This document shows positions 26,343 through 35,166 of a stretch of DNA of 64,000 nucleotides, piece by piece; within the stretch, counting starts at the first letter, position 1; each line of letters opens with the position of its first letter. This DNA is from Chitinophaga caseinilytica (lineage in GTDB: Bacteria > Bacteroidota > Bacteroidia > Chitinophagales > Chitinophagaceae), in the NCBI RefSeq assembly GCF_038396765.1, contig NZ_CP150096.1, forward strand, positions 1,285,001 through 1,349,000. Direction: 5' to 3'. The notes below the pieces were generated by a model that saw nothing but the letters and a program-made list of their open reading frames with translations, did no database searches and was not told the DNA's origin. Both the position numbers and the translations under genes were made by a program.

Positions 26343-27578
26343 ATGCCCAAAAGATTGTTGCTCATAGGAGGAAATTATGCGCCCGAGCCCACCGGCATCG
26401 GGAAGTTCAACGGCGAGATGATCGGCTGGCTGGTGAACAACGGGTATGAATGCACCGTGATCACCACCTATCCATATTATCCGCAATGGAAAGTGCAGGA
26501 ACCCTACGCCCGGAAAGCCCGGTGGTTCCGCAGGGAAACCTCGCACAATGGAAAACTGACCGTGTACCGCTGTCCGCAGTACGTGCCGGCAGACCCCAGC
26601 GGCAAAAAGCGCATGATGATGGACGTCACCTTTGCCATGGCCGCCTTTGCGCAGCTGTTGCGCATCCTGCCCGCGAAAAAATACGATTACGTCATGAGCG
26701 TTGTGCCCTCGTTCCACCTGGGATTGCTGGCGCTGCTGTATAAAAAGTTCCGCGGCGCGGAAGCGTTGTACCATATCCAGGACCTCCAGATAGACGCCGC
26801 CCGCGATCTCAACATGATCCGCAGCGGCAAAATGATCAATGCCATGCTGAAACTCGAAAAGTTCATCCTCCGGAAATCGGATTACGTGTCCAGCATTTCC
26901 GACGGTATGATCCGGCAGATCAGCGGCAAGCTGGACCGGCGCATCGAGCTGTTCCCCAATTGGGCGGATGTAGACAAATTCCATCCTTTGCCCGGGCGGA
27001 TGGCGCTGAAGGAAGCGTTCGGCTTTCAGCCAGATCATAAAGTGGTGCTGTATTCCGGCGCTATCGGCGAAAAGCAGGGCCTGGAATCCATTTTGCATGC
27101 CGCCGCTTCGCTGGAAGACCGGGAAGATGTGCAGTTCGTCATCTGCGGCTCCGGCCCGTACCGCGAAAAGCTGCACGAGAAAGCCATCGCCCTGGGCCTG
27201 AAGCGCGTTCACTTTTTACCGCTCCAGCCGTTCGAAGAGTTCAACCGTTTTCTCAATATGGCCGATCTGCACCTCGTGATCCAGAAATCCGGCGCCTCCG
27301 ATCTCGTGATGCCCTCCAAACTTACGGCCATCCTGGCCGTGGGCGGGCTTTCACTGGTAACGGCCAATCCCGGATCGAGTCTGCACCATGTGGTACAGCA
27401 TTACCAACTGGGCATCATTGTGCCGGCCGAAAACCAGGAAGCCCTCAACGCCGGGATCCGGAAAGCCGTGTCGGAAGACCATGCCGGCATGCGCGGCAAC
27501 GCCAGGTCGTATGCCGTGGAGTATTTGTCCATCGATAAAGTAATGGGCCGATTTGAAGCCAATGTTTTAAAAAATTAG
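26343..27578 (+). CDS. WcaI-family colanic acid-type glycosyltransferase
   Basis: A 411-residue GT-B enzyme. The N-terminus LLLIGGNYAPEPTGIGKFNGEMIGWL and TTYPYYPQWKV are the signature of the WcaI family. The middle has IQDLQIDAARDL and LFPNWADVDKFHP; the C-terminal domain has YSGAIGEKQGLESI, ICGSGPYREKL and ASDLVMPSKLTAILAVGG. WcaI in E. coli transfers a sugar in colanic acid repeat assembly. Three bases separate it from the WcaJ-type gene, a pairing also seen in enterobacteria. Confidence 0.88.
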   Translation: MPKRLLLIGGNYAPEPTGIGKFNGEMIGWLVNNGYECTVITTYPYYPQWKVQEPYARKARWFRRETSHNGKLTVYRCPQYVPADPSGKKRMMMDVTFAMAAFAQLLRILPAKKYDYVMSVVPSFHLGLLALLYKKFRGAEALYHIQDLQIDAARDLNMIRSGKMINAMLKLEKFILRKSDYVSSISDGMIRQISGKLDRRIELFPNWADVDKFHPLPGRMALKEAFGFQPDHKVVLYSGAIGEKQGLESILHAAASLEDREDVQFVICGSGPYREKLHEKAIALGLKRVHFLPLQPFEEFNRFLNMADLHLVIQKSGASDLVMPSKLTAILAVGGLSLVTANPGSSLHHVVQHYQLGIIVPAENQEALNAGIRKAVSEDHAGMRGNARSYAVEYLSIDKVMGRFEANVLKN

Positions 27579-27580
27579 TC

Positions 27581-28966
27581 ATGCTGAACCGGTATCTGAA
27601 AATATTCCTCATCCAGATTTTCGTCCTGGATTTCATCTGCCTCAACGGGCTCTTCTTCCTCGCGGGGATGGGCTTGCGGCAATACGATCTGCAAACGCAC
27701 CAGGGGGCAGACGCTTTCCTGCTGGTATCGAACATCGCCTGGGTCATTGCGCTGTATACTTCGGGATTACATTCCATGAGCAGCACGCTGTCGTACGAGA
27801 AAATGGCGCGGAAGACGGCGAAATCCGTGTTGATGTATCTGCTCATCCTGCTGGGGTTCCTGTTCCTGTATCAACATCTTTACAGCCGGTTTTTCGTGTT
27901 GATGTACTGCTCGCTTTTCATCGCCACGGTGGTGCTGAACCGGTTGCTTTTTTACTGGATAACGAATCATATCCGCCGCAGGAAAGGGATCGAGCGGAAA
28001 ATGGTGATCCTCGGGTACAACGAAATGTCGAAAAAACTGGCGAACAACCTGCTCGCCGAAAAAAGCAATCTCCGTTTCGAGGGATATTTCGAAGAATACA
28101 GCAAGGTGCAGGAACTGTCGTTCTTCCCCGTGATCGGGAACCTGCAGGATTGTGTGCCCTACGCGCGGGAAAACAACATCCGCGAAATATATTCCACGCT
28201 TTCCCCCGAACAGTTCCCGTATCTCTACACGCTGGCGTACGAAGCGGAACAGCATTTCATCCATTTCCGGTTCGTCCCGGATTTTAAAATGTTCGTGAAC
28301 CGGCAGATCCATGTCGATTATTTCAACAATATCCCTATCATCAGCCTGCGTTCCGAACCGCTGGACGATATCGCCAACCGCATCCGCAAGCGCATCTTCG
28401 ACCTGATCTTCAGTTCGCTGGTCTGCCTGTTCCTGCTCAGCTGGCTCATTCCCTTGCTGGCGCTGCTGATCAGGCTGGAATCGAAGGGGCCGGTATTTTT
28501 CGTGCAGCACCGTACCGGGCGCAATAACAAGACGTTCCGCTGCCTCAAGATGCGCAGTATGTACGTGAACAACGACGCGAACTCGAAGCAGGCTACGCGC
28601 AACGACAAGCGGTTTACCCGCATCGGCCGCATCCTCCGGAAAACGAACCTCGACGAAATGCCGCAGTTCTTCAACGTGCTGCTGGGCGATATGTCGGTAG
28701 TGGGGCCGCGCCCGCACATGCTGAAGCATACCGAAGAATATTCCTCGATCATCAAACAGTATATGGTCCGCCACTTCCTGAAGCCCGGCATCACCGGATG
28801 GGCGCAGGTGAACGGTTACCGGGGCGAGATCACGGAAGATGTGCACCTGCGCAAGCGGGTGGAGCATGATATTTGGTACATGGAAAACTGGTCTGTTTAC
28901 CTGGACCTCCGCATTATATTTTTAACCGTGGCGAACACATTGAAAGGAGAAAAGAATGCATTTTGA
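27581..28966 (+). CDS. wcaJ: Undecaprenyl-phosphate glucose phosphotransferase (WcaJ-like)
   Basis: A 461-residue polyprenyl glycosyl-phosphotransferase with four N-terminal membrane helices, a CoA-binding-like middle domain and the conserved C-terminal catalytic part. The fifth helix is followed by KGPVFFVQHRTGRNNKTFRCLKMRSM, then LRKTNLDEMPQFFNVLLGDMSVVGPRPHM and PGITGWAQVNGYRGE. The family attaches glucose-1-phosphate (or a similar sugar) to undecaprenyl phosphate and so starts each repeat unit. It overlaps the phosphatase gene by 11 bases. Confidence 0.92.
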   Translation: MLNRYLKIFLIQIFVLDFICLNGLFFLAGMGLRQYDLQTHQGADAFLLVSNIAWVIALYTSGLHSMSSTLSYEKMARKTAKSVLMYLLILLGFLFLYQHLYSRFFVLMYCSLFIATVVLNRLLFYWITNHIRRRKGIERKMVILGYNEMSKKLANNLLAEKSNLRFEGYFEEYSKVQELSFFPVIGNLQDCVPYARENNIREIYSTLSPEQFPYLYTLAYEAEQHFIHFRFVPDFKMFVNRQIHVDYFNNIPIISLRSEPLDDIANRIRKRIFDLIFSSLVCLFLLSWLIPLLALLIRLESKGPVFFVQHRTGRNNKTFRCLKMRSMYVNNDANSKQATRNDKRFTRIGRILRKTNLDEMPQFFNVLLGDMSVVGPRPHMLKHTEEYSSIIKQYMVRHFLKPGITGWAQVNGYRGEITEDVHLRKRVEHDIWYMENWSVYLDLRIIFLTVANTLKGEKNAF

Positions 28967-29657
28967 CGTATTGAAGCACGATATCCACTCCCATTTGCTG
29001 CCCGGGCTGGACGATGGCGTGCAAGACCTGGAAACCGCCCTGGCGTTCATCCGGCAGCTATCGGAACTGGGCTACACCCATCTTACGACCACGCCCCACA
29101 TCATGTGCGGCGTGTACAATAACGGGGCAGACACGATCAACCCGAAGCTGGACGAAGTGCGCGAAGCGGTGCATCGGGCGGGCATTCCCGTGGAAATGGA
29201 CGCCGGCGCGGAATACCTGATGGACGATTACTTCGAATCGCTCCTCGAAGACCGTGAGCCGCTGATGACGATCGGCGGGAACCACGTGCTGGTGGAGTTT
29301 TCGTGGGTGGGAATGCCTGCGGGGTTCCGGGAAACTTTCTTCAGAATGAAAATGGCGGGATACGAGCCCGTGCTGGCCCATCCGGAGCGGTACCATTACC
29401 TGCATAAAGATTTTGACGTGTACCGTGAGGTGCATGCTACAGGCGTGCGGCTGCAGGCCAACCTGCTGTCGTTTACCGGTTATTACGGCAGCCGCGTGCA
29501 GGCGGCGGCCCAGCAACTGGCAGAAGAAGGATTGCTCGATTTCGCAGGAACGGATTTGCATCATCAGCGCCATTTGCAGGCGCTCACGCAGTTCAATTTC
29601 CGGAAAGTACTAGAGAAAATGTTGGCTGTCAACAATTTAAGAAATGCTTTGTTATAA
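28956..29657 (+). CDS. CpsB/CapC-type tyrosine-protein phosphatase (PHP domain)
   Basis: A 233-residue PHP-fold metal-dependent phosphatase. The metal-binding motifs are DIHSHLLPGLDDG near the start, TPHI, the HPERY segment and a late GTDLHH. Such enzymes remove phosphate from the tyrosine cluster of Wzc/CpsD kinases, resetting chain-length control. It is the last gene of the operon and matches the autokinase at 10002. Both switches are thus co-expressed with the synthesis genes. Confidence 0.9.
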   Translation: MHFDVLKHDIHSHLLPGLDDGVQDLETALAFIRQLSELGYTHLTTTPHIMCGVYNNGADTINPKLDEVREAVHRAGIPVEMDAGAEYLMDDYFESLLEDREPLMTIGGNHVLVEFSWVGMPAGFRETFFRMKMAGYEPVLAHPERYHYLHKDFDVYREVHATGVRLQANLLSFTGYYGSRVQAAAQQLAEEGLLDFAGTDLHHQRHLQALTQFNFRKVLEKMLAVNNLRNALL

Positions 29658-29753
29658 TCTTTTAAGGCGCAGATATCGTTTTTCTTTTCAGGAAAAACAG
29701 TAATTTGTATCAAGTAGGGCTTAAAAACCGCTGCTGCGGCAGGTATCTTTATT

Positions 29754-30422
29754 TTGAAACTGACTACAAAAACCAAGGGGCTAACAATGAAATCTTCCAC
29801 TGGAGTACGCGACCTCCCGGCCGACAAATGGTTAATCAACGATGTGTTTCATGAGCTGCGGAGTATGCTGTCGGCTATTTTGAGCAGTGTGGAGCTGATT
29901 GAAATGTATGCCGCCAAACCCGATTCCGGCGGCCGTATCAGCCGGCAGGCAGGTTCCATCAAGTTGCAGGTCATGGAGCTGGAATTTCAGCTGCAGAACG
30001 TGAAAGTGATACAGGACATGCTGAATGCGTCGCAGGTGATCCATCGCAGTCATTTTAATATTGTACATATGCTGGAGCAGTTGGTGGAAGATGAGCGGTA
30101 TGCGCACATTTTCCCGGCACGCGTGGCGTTCGATATGAACGACGATCGGGAGATCGCGTTCGCAGACGAGCAGCTGCTTCGCCAAACGGTGCTGAACGTG
30201 GCCTGGTGCCTTAACCGCAACGCGGCCCCGGGTGCAACGCCGGAACTGAAATTTTCGGTGAACGGGGAATATTTCGAGTTGACGGGCGCATTGCCCGCGC
30301 CCGGCCGCCCGGCGCTGGACCAGCGGATGTGCCGGCTCATTGGGTACCTCGCCGATCTGCAGGGCGGCGCTTTCGAGCTGAATGAAGCCGAAGGCACGCT
30401 GGCGGTGAAAGTACCGGTTTAA
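29754..30422 (+). CDS. Degenerate histidine-kinase-like protein
   Basis: A 222-residue soluble protein. Residues 28-50 (NDVFHELRSMLSAILSSVELIE) match the HisKA dimerisation helix with H33 in place. The later part resembles a HATPase fold only in outline: DEQLLRQTVLNVAWCLNRNA sits where an N box should read NLLxNAxKY, and no DxGxG or GTGLGL motif is visible before the final beta strand (GTLAVKVPV). It probably cannot bind ATP normally and may act as a phosphotransfer or docking partner. An in-frame ATG at 29787 is an alternative start. It ends at a good terminator. Confidence 0.6.
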   Translation: MKLTTKTKGLTMKSSTGVRDLPADKWLINDVFHELRSMLSAILSSVELIEMYAAKPDSGGRISRQAGSIKLQVMELEFQLQNVKVIQDMLNASQVIHRSHFNIVHMLEQLVEDERYAHIFPARVAFDMNDDREIAFADEQLLRQTVLNVAWCLNRNAAPGATPELKFSVNGEYFELTGALPAPGRPALDQRMCRLIGYLADLQGGAFELNEAEGTLAVKVPV

Positions 30423-30450
30423 TCTGTCTGGTTAGTTTGAGTATAGCGAG

Positions 30451-30482
30451 AGGCGCTCCGGTCAGGAGTGCCTTTCCTTTTT
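30451..30482 (+). terminator. Rho-independent terminator after the kinase-like gene
   Basis: AGGCGCTCC at 30451-30459 pairs with GGAGTGCCT at 30465-30473 (nine pairs, one G-U) around a 5-base loop, followed by TTCCTTTTT. It lies between two convergent genes and is oriented for the upstream plus-strand gene. Confidence 0.75.
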
Positions 30483-30512
30483 CAGGAGTGGCCGGCCAGT
30501 GGCGCCGATATT

Positions 30513-31220
30513 TTATGCGGGACCGTCCCCTTCTTCCTGCAAAAGGATGTACGCCTGCATCGCTTCGTGGTCAAGCACGGCGTAGCGCTTGTCTTCCAGC
30601 GAAATCATCGCTTCTTTCGCCAGTTCCTGCAGCATGCGCCAGGCGGTTTCGTAAGTGGTGCCGGTATAGGAAGCGATGTCTTGCTTTGAAAGCGGAAAAT
30701 CGATGTAGCCGTTTTCGGTGCCGAACTTTTTTTCGAGATGGAGCAGCGCCGATGCGATGCGCCCTTTCACGGGCATATGTGCGAGGTTGCGCATCCGTTT
30801 TTCGGATTCCTGCAGTTCATGCGCGTAAAACATCATCAGTTCATATAATAAAGCAGTGTTGACCTGCAGTGTGCTTTGGAAGAAATCCAGGTCGAAATAA
30901 CAGACGGTGGAATTTTCCATCGCGGTGGCGGAAACGGGATAAATGAAATCGGAAGCGATGCCGCGGTGGCCCACGATATCGCCCGCGCCGGCGAAGCGGA
31001 CGATCAGTTCTTTTTCGCGCCCCCAGTGTTTGTGGACTTTCATCTTTCCTTCATAAATAAAATAGATGCCTTTTACGGGATCGCCTTCTGAAAAGAGCAT
31101 TTCACCTTTTTTGAGGGTGAAATTCTTTTTGTGCGTGGCGATGGCGGGCTTCCAGGCCGGCTGGCAAAGTTTGCACAGCAGGCAGGCATCCATGTTACAA
31201 GCTTGTTTGGCGGTTTTCAT
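30513..31220 (-). CDS. Crp/Fnr-family regulator with N-terminal cysteine cluster
   Basis: A 235-residue protein with an N-terminal cNMP-binding-like beta roll (KGEMLFSEGDPVKGIYFIYEGKMKVHK) and a C-terminal winged helix of the Crp type (FPLSKQDIASYTGTTYETAWRMLQELAKEAMI). Before the beta roll it has four cysteines: C8, C13, C16 and C19. FNR proteins use clustered N-terminal cysteines to hold an oxygen-sensitive 4Fe-4S cluster, so redox or NO sensing is possible, though the spacing differs from E. coli FNR. Placed beside SUMT and the nitrite reductase genes, it is the likely regulator of that module. Confidence 0.87.
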   Translation of the reverse strand: MKTAKQACNMDACLLCKLCQPAWKPAIATHKKNFTLKKGEMLFSEGDPVKGIYFIYEGKMKVHKHWGREKELIVRFAGAGDIVGHRGIASDFIYPVSATAMENSTVCYFDLDFFQSTLQVNTALLYELMMFYAHELQESEKRMRNLAHMPVKGRIASALLHLEKKFGTENGYIDFPLSKQDIASYTGTTYETAWRMLQELAKEAMISLEDKRYAVLDHEAMQAYILLQEEGDGPA

Positions 31221-31989
31221 GCGGCGGCTCGTTGATCTGGAGCGTCAAATTAGCATATTCTCTCCATAAAGACGGGTGAAGGCGAACGGTTTCACCGATG
31301 ATGATGACCGCCGGGCTCCCCATCCCCGCTTCCACGGCGGCATCGGTAATATCATGAACGGAGCCGGTGATGCATCGCTCGTCGGCGGTGGTGGCCGACT
31401 GGATGATGGCGACCGGGGTAGCGGATTTGCCGTTGGCGGAAAAGATGTCCATGATTTCGCGGAGGTGGCCCATGCCCATGAGCACCACGACGGTGGCGGT
31501 AGACCGTGCGGCCAGGGCGATGTCTGCGGAAATGTGCCCGCTGCGGGTGGTGCCGGTGATGATCCAGCAAGATTCGTGGAGGCCGCGCGCCGTGAGCGGG
31601 ATGCCTTGCGAAGCCGGGGCGGCAATGGCGCTGGTGATGCCTGGTACGGTGGAGACGGGAATGCCCGCCTGGCGGGCGGCGCGTATTTCTTCTTCAGCGC
31701 GCCCGAAAAGGAAAGGGTCGCCGCCTTTGAGGCGGACCACATGGCCGTGCGATAGCGCGTAGTGGACAATAAGGCGGTTGATCTCTTCCTGGGGAACGGC
31801 GTGGCGGCCGGCGCGTTTGCCCACGGAAAGGCAAAGTGCGCCGGGGCGGGCGTAGCGGAGGAGTTCTTCGCTGGCGAGCGCATCATATAAAATGACGTCC
31901 GCGGCGCGGAGGGTTTTGATGGCTTTCAGGGTGATGAGGTCTGGGTCCCCCGGTCCGGCGCCCACAAGACTAAGCATAGGTTGTACCAT
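31195..31989 (-). CDS. cobA: Uroporphyrinogen-III C-methyltransferase (SUMT)
   Basis: The protein has LSLVGAGPGDPDLITLKAIKTL at the start, YDALAS, the SAM-binding RLKGGDPFLFGR and GIPVSTVPGITSA, and VVLMGMG later, all hallmarks of SUMT. It methylates uroporphyrinogen III at C2 and C7 to make precorrin-2 on the way to siroheme, the cofactor of NirB. The frame is open to 32031, but the first residues there are hydrophobic and atypical; the ATG at 31989 (MVQPMLSLVGAG) or 31977 fits the family. It overlaps the start of the Crp/Fnr gene by 26 bases. It is not fused to a dehydrogenase/chelatase. Confidence 0.9.
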   Translation of the reverse strand: MVQPMLSLVGAGPGDPDLITLKAIKTLRAADVILYDALASEELLRYARPGALCLSVGKRAGRHAVPQEEINRLIVHYALSHGHVVRLKGGDPFLFGRAEEEIRAARQAGIPVSTVPGITSAIAAPASQGIPLTARGLHESCWIITGTTRSGHISADIALAARSTATVVVLMGMGHLREIMDIFSANGKSATPVAIIQSATTADERCITGSVHDITDAAVEAGMGSPAVIIIGETVRLHPSLWREYANLTLQINEPPHENRQTSL

Positions 31990-32069
31990 GGCAAAATAAA
32001 TTATAAAAATATTTATCTGATATAAATTCACTCAAACACTATAAAAATAATAGATCGAAGCGTAAATTC

Positions 32070-32083
32070 ATGATATGAATCAT
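32070..32083. promoter_or_regulatory. FNR-like palindromic box between cobA and nirB
   Basis: ATGATATGAATCAT is two perfect inverted ATGAT half-sites spaced by four bases, against the Crp/Fnr-type consensus TTGAT-N4-ATCAA. It lies about 107 bases before nirB and 81 before cobA, in an AT-rich divergent promoter region, next to a Crp/Fnr-family gene. Function is inferred from the match and the context. Confidence 0.6.
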
Positions 32084-32189
32084 CATTTAATTTGATTATT
32101 TCCATTGTTTTTATCCGAAAAATAGCTGACGGCCAGCGACAAAGTCTATATATAAATTATTGTAATGTAAATCTTTCAAACTTCCTCCC

Positions 32190-34682
32190 ATGAAAATCGT
32201 CGTCATCGGAAATGGCATGGTCGGCTTCAAATTCTGCCGGAAACTCGTTGAAAGGAAAGTCCCCGGCCTGGAACTCATCGTCTTCGGCGAAGAGCGCCTC
32301 CCCGCCTACGACCGCGTCCACCTCAGCAGCTATTTCGACGGAAAGTCCACCGCCGACCTCCTCCTCGCTCCCAAAAACTGGTACGCCGACAACGGGGTCC
32401 GCCTCCATCTCGGAGATCCCGTCCACCACATCTCCCCCGGCCTCCAGACCGTCACCGCCAAATCCGGCATCACCGAATCGTACGATATCCTCGTATTCGC
32501 CACCGGCTCCTCCGCCTTCGTTCCGCCCATGCCCGGCACCGATCAGAAAGGCGTGTTCGTTTACCGTACGCTCGACGATCTCGACCACATGAAAACCGCC
32601 GCCCGGAAAGCCCGGCGCGCCGCAGTGATCGGCGGCGGCCTCCTCGGGCTGGAAGCCGCCAAATCCTGCATGGACCTCGGCATCGCAGACACTACCATCG
32701 TGGAATACGCCCCCAGGCTCATGCCCCGCCAGATCGACCAGAACGGATCGGCCATCCTCCAGAAACAACTCGAAACCCTCGGCCTGAAAATCCGCACCAA
32801 CGCCTACACCACCTCCATCCTCGGAGACGGAACCGCCACCGGCATCGGCTTCGAAGACGGCTCAACGATCCCCGCAGATATGATCGTCATCTCCGCCGGC
32901 ATCCGGCCGCGGGACGAGCTCGCCGCTTCCGCCGGCCTCGAAACCGGATCGCGCGGGGGCATCGTGGTGAACGACAGGATGCAGACCACGCACGCCAACA
33001 TCTACGCCATCGGCGAATGCGCCCTGTACCAGCACATCATTTACGGCCTGGTGGCGCCCGGTTACGAAATGGCCGACATCGCCATAGACAATATCCTCGG
33101 TGGCAACCGCACCTTCGGCGGGTTCGACATGAGCACCAAACTGAAACTCGTGGGCGTAGACGTGGCCAGCTTCGGCGACCCGTTCCCGCCACCCGATTCC
33201 TGCCGCGTGATCGTGTTCGAAGACCAGGTGGCCGGCGTATACAAGCGCATCAATATGACCGACGACGGGCAATATCTCCTCGGCGGCATCCTCATCGGCG
33301 ACGCGTCGGCGTACAACATGCTGCTCCAGAAAGTCAAGAATAAAATGAAGATCACCGGCAAGCCGGAAGACGAGCTGCTGGGCGCGCGCTCCACCGGCGA
33401 AGCCGCGGCAGGCGTGCTCGGCCTCCCGCCCGACGCCATGATCTGCTCCTGCGAAAGCGTGTCCAAAGCCGCGATTTGCCAGGCGGTGGAAGACGGGCAC
33501 GAAACGTTCAACGCCGTGAAGAAATGTACCGGCGCTTCCACATCCTGCGGCGGCTGCGCGCCCATGGTGAAAGACCTCATCACGTACACGCTGAAATCGC
33601 AGGGCAAATATGTGCGCAATGTGTTGTGCGAGCATTTCGGGTATTCGCGGCAGGAGTTGTACGACCTGATCAAAATCCGCAGCCTGCATAGCTACGACGA
33701 AGTGTTGGACAATATCGGGCACGGCGATGGGTGCGAGGTTTGCAAGCCCGCGGTGTCTTCCATCCTGGCGAGTTTGTGGGGCGATATGATTCTGGCGAAA
33801 GGCAACGATACGGCGCAGGATTCCAACGACAGGTATCTGGCCAATATTCAGAAAGGAGGCACCTATTCCGTGGTGCCCCGCATCCCCGGAGGGGAGATCA
33901 CTCCGCAGAAGCTCATGGCCATCGGCCGGATCGCGGAGAAATACAATCTATACACCAAAATTACCGGCGGCCAGCGCATCGACATGTTCGGCGCGCACGT
34001 CGGCGACCTGCCGCTGATCTGGGAAGAGCTGATCGCGGAAGGGTTCGAAAGCGGGCACGCGTACGGGAAGGCCCTGCGGACGGTCAAAAGTTGCGTGGGG
34101 TCTACCTGGTGCCGCTTCGGGCTGCACGACAGTGTGAGCTATGCCATCAGGGTGGAAGAAAGGTACCGTGGATTGCGGGCGCCGCACAAGATCAAATCCG
34201 CCGTTTCGGGATGCATCCGGGAGTGCGCGGAGGCGCAGTCGAAAGATTTCGGGATCATCGCCACGGAGAAAGGCTGGAATCTGTACGTCTGCGGGAACGG
34301 AGGCTCCAAGCCCCAGCACGCCCTGCTGCTGGCGGCCGATCTCGATAGCGAAACTTGCATCCGGTACATCGACCGGTTCCTCATGTTCTACATCAAAACC
34401 GCCGATCCACTCACCCGCACCGCCACCTGGCTCAATAAAATGGAAGGCGGCATCGATTACCTGCGGAATGTGGTGGTGAAAGATAGTTTGGGCATCGCCG
34501 GGGAACTGGAGCGCGAAATGCAGGCGCTGGTAGACAGCTACAAATGCGAATGGCGCGAAGTGGTGGAAACGCCCGCGTTGCGCAAGCGCTTCACGCATTT
34601 TGTGAACGCACCGGAAGAAAAAGATCCCAGCGTGCAATTCGAACAACTGCGCGAACAGAAGAAAGCCGTGGAGTGGAAATAA
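32190..34682 (+). CDS. nirB: Nitrite reductase (NADH) large subunit NirB
   Basis: At 830 residues it has the full layout. An FAD/NAD-binding half starts VVIGNGMVGFKFC and has a second GGGLLGLEAA. A BFD-type 2Fe-2S domain has cysteines near 418, 420, 453 and 456 (CSCES, CGGC). The siroheme/4Fe-4S half has KSCVGSTWCRFG near 635 and GCIRECAEAQ near 674. It reduces nitrite to ammonium in the cytoplasm with NADH. It is followed 24 bases on by nirD. The codon pattern matches the host. SUMT upstream supplies the siroheme precursor. Confidence 0.95.
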   Translation: MKIVVIGNGMVGFKFCRKLVERKVPGLELIVFGEERLPAYDRVHLSSYFDGKSTADLLLAPKNWYADNGVRLHLGDPVHHISPGLQTVTAKSGITESYDILVFATGSSAFVPPMPGTDQKGVFVYRTLDDLDHMKTAARKARRAAVIGGGLLGLEAAKSCMDLGIADTTIVEYAPRLMPRQIDQNGSAILQKQLETLGLKIRTNAYTTSILGDGTATGIGFEDGSTIPADMIVISAGIRPRDELAASAGLETGSRGGIVVNDRMQTTHANIYAIGECALYQHIIYGLVAPGYEMADIAIDNILGGNRTFGGFDMSTKLKLVGVDVASFGDPFPPPDSCRVIVFEDQVAGVYKRINMTDDGQYLLGGILIGDASAYNMLLQKVKNKMKITGKPEDELLGARSTGEAAAGVLGLPPDAMICSCESVSKAAICQAVEDGHETFNAVKKCTGASTSCGGCAPMVKDLITYTLKSQGKYVRNVLCEHFGYSRQELYDLIKIRSLHSYDEVLDNIGHGDGCEVCKPAVSSILASLWGDMILAKGNDTAQDSNDRYLANIQKGGTYSVVPRIPGGEITPQKLMAIGRIAEKYNLYTKITGGQRIDMFGAHVGDLPLIWEELIAEGFESGHAYGKALRTVKSCVGSTWCRFGLHDSVSYAIRVEERYRGLRAPHKIKSAVSGCIRECAEAQSKDFGIIATEKGWNLYVCGNGGSKPQHALLLAADLDSETCIRYIDRFLMFYIKTADPLTRTATWLNKMEGGIDYLRNVVVKDSLGIAGELEREMQALVDSYKCEWREVVETPALRKRFTHFVNAPEEKDPSVQFEQLREQKKAVEWK

Positions 34683-34706
34683 ATCATCAACCGAAAAATA
34701 CATACC

Positions 34707-35090
34707 ATGTCTCCCATCACTAAAGAAAAAACGAACTGGTTCTTCGCCTGTAAGGTGGAAGACGTACCAGCCAACGGCGGGGTTTGCATCAAGTACAAAG
34801 ACGAGCAGATCGCATTGTTCCACTTCGCGCGGCGCGGCGAATGGTTCGCATCGCAGAATTTATGTCCGCATCGCCGGCAAATGGCGCTCAGCCGCGGGAT
34901 GATCGGTGCGCAGCAGGGCGAGCCCAAAGTGGCCTGCCCATTTCACAAGAAGACATTTTCGCTGGCAGACGGGCGATGCCTTTCCGACGAGCACGAATGC
35001 GCCATCAAAGTGTATCCCGTAAAACTGGAAGAAGACAGAATTTATATCGGAGTAGGCGGCGGAAAGGAAACTTCGGCCGTGCCTGCCTGA
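34707..35090 (+). CDS. nirD: Nitrite reductase (NADH) small subunit NirD
   Basis: A 127-residue Rieske-like subunit. The ligand boxes are intact (LCPHRRQ and ACPFHKKTF), so unlike E. coli NirD, which lacks the cluster ligands, this one may hold a 2Fe-2S cluster. It follows NirB in the operon and pairs with it. No signal peptide; cytoplasmic. Confidence 0.9.
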   Translation: MSPITKEKTNWFFACKVEDVPANGGVCIKYKDEQIALFHFARRGEWFASQNLCPHRRQMALSRGMIGAQQGEPKVACPFHKKTFSLADGRCLSDEHECAIKVYPVKLEEDRIYIGVGGGKETSAVPA

Positions 35091-35166
35091 AAGAAAAAGT
35101 GAAACCCGGTGGCTTGGCGGCGAACCGGGTCTCGTGACTTCAATTGCTGGAATTAAAATCGTTCAA

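Noticed and set aside
29678-29698. GTTTTTC...GAAAAAC hairpin after the phosphatase gene
   Set aside because: A/T stem with no T tail; too weak to call a terminator.
35104-35130. ACCCGG...CCGGGT inverted repeat after nirD
   Set aside because: No T tract follows and the loop is long; not a convincing terminator.
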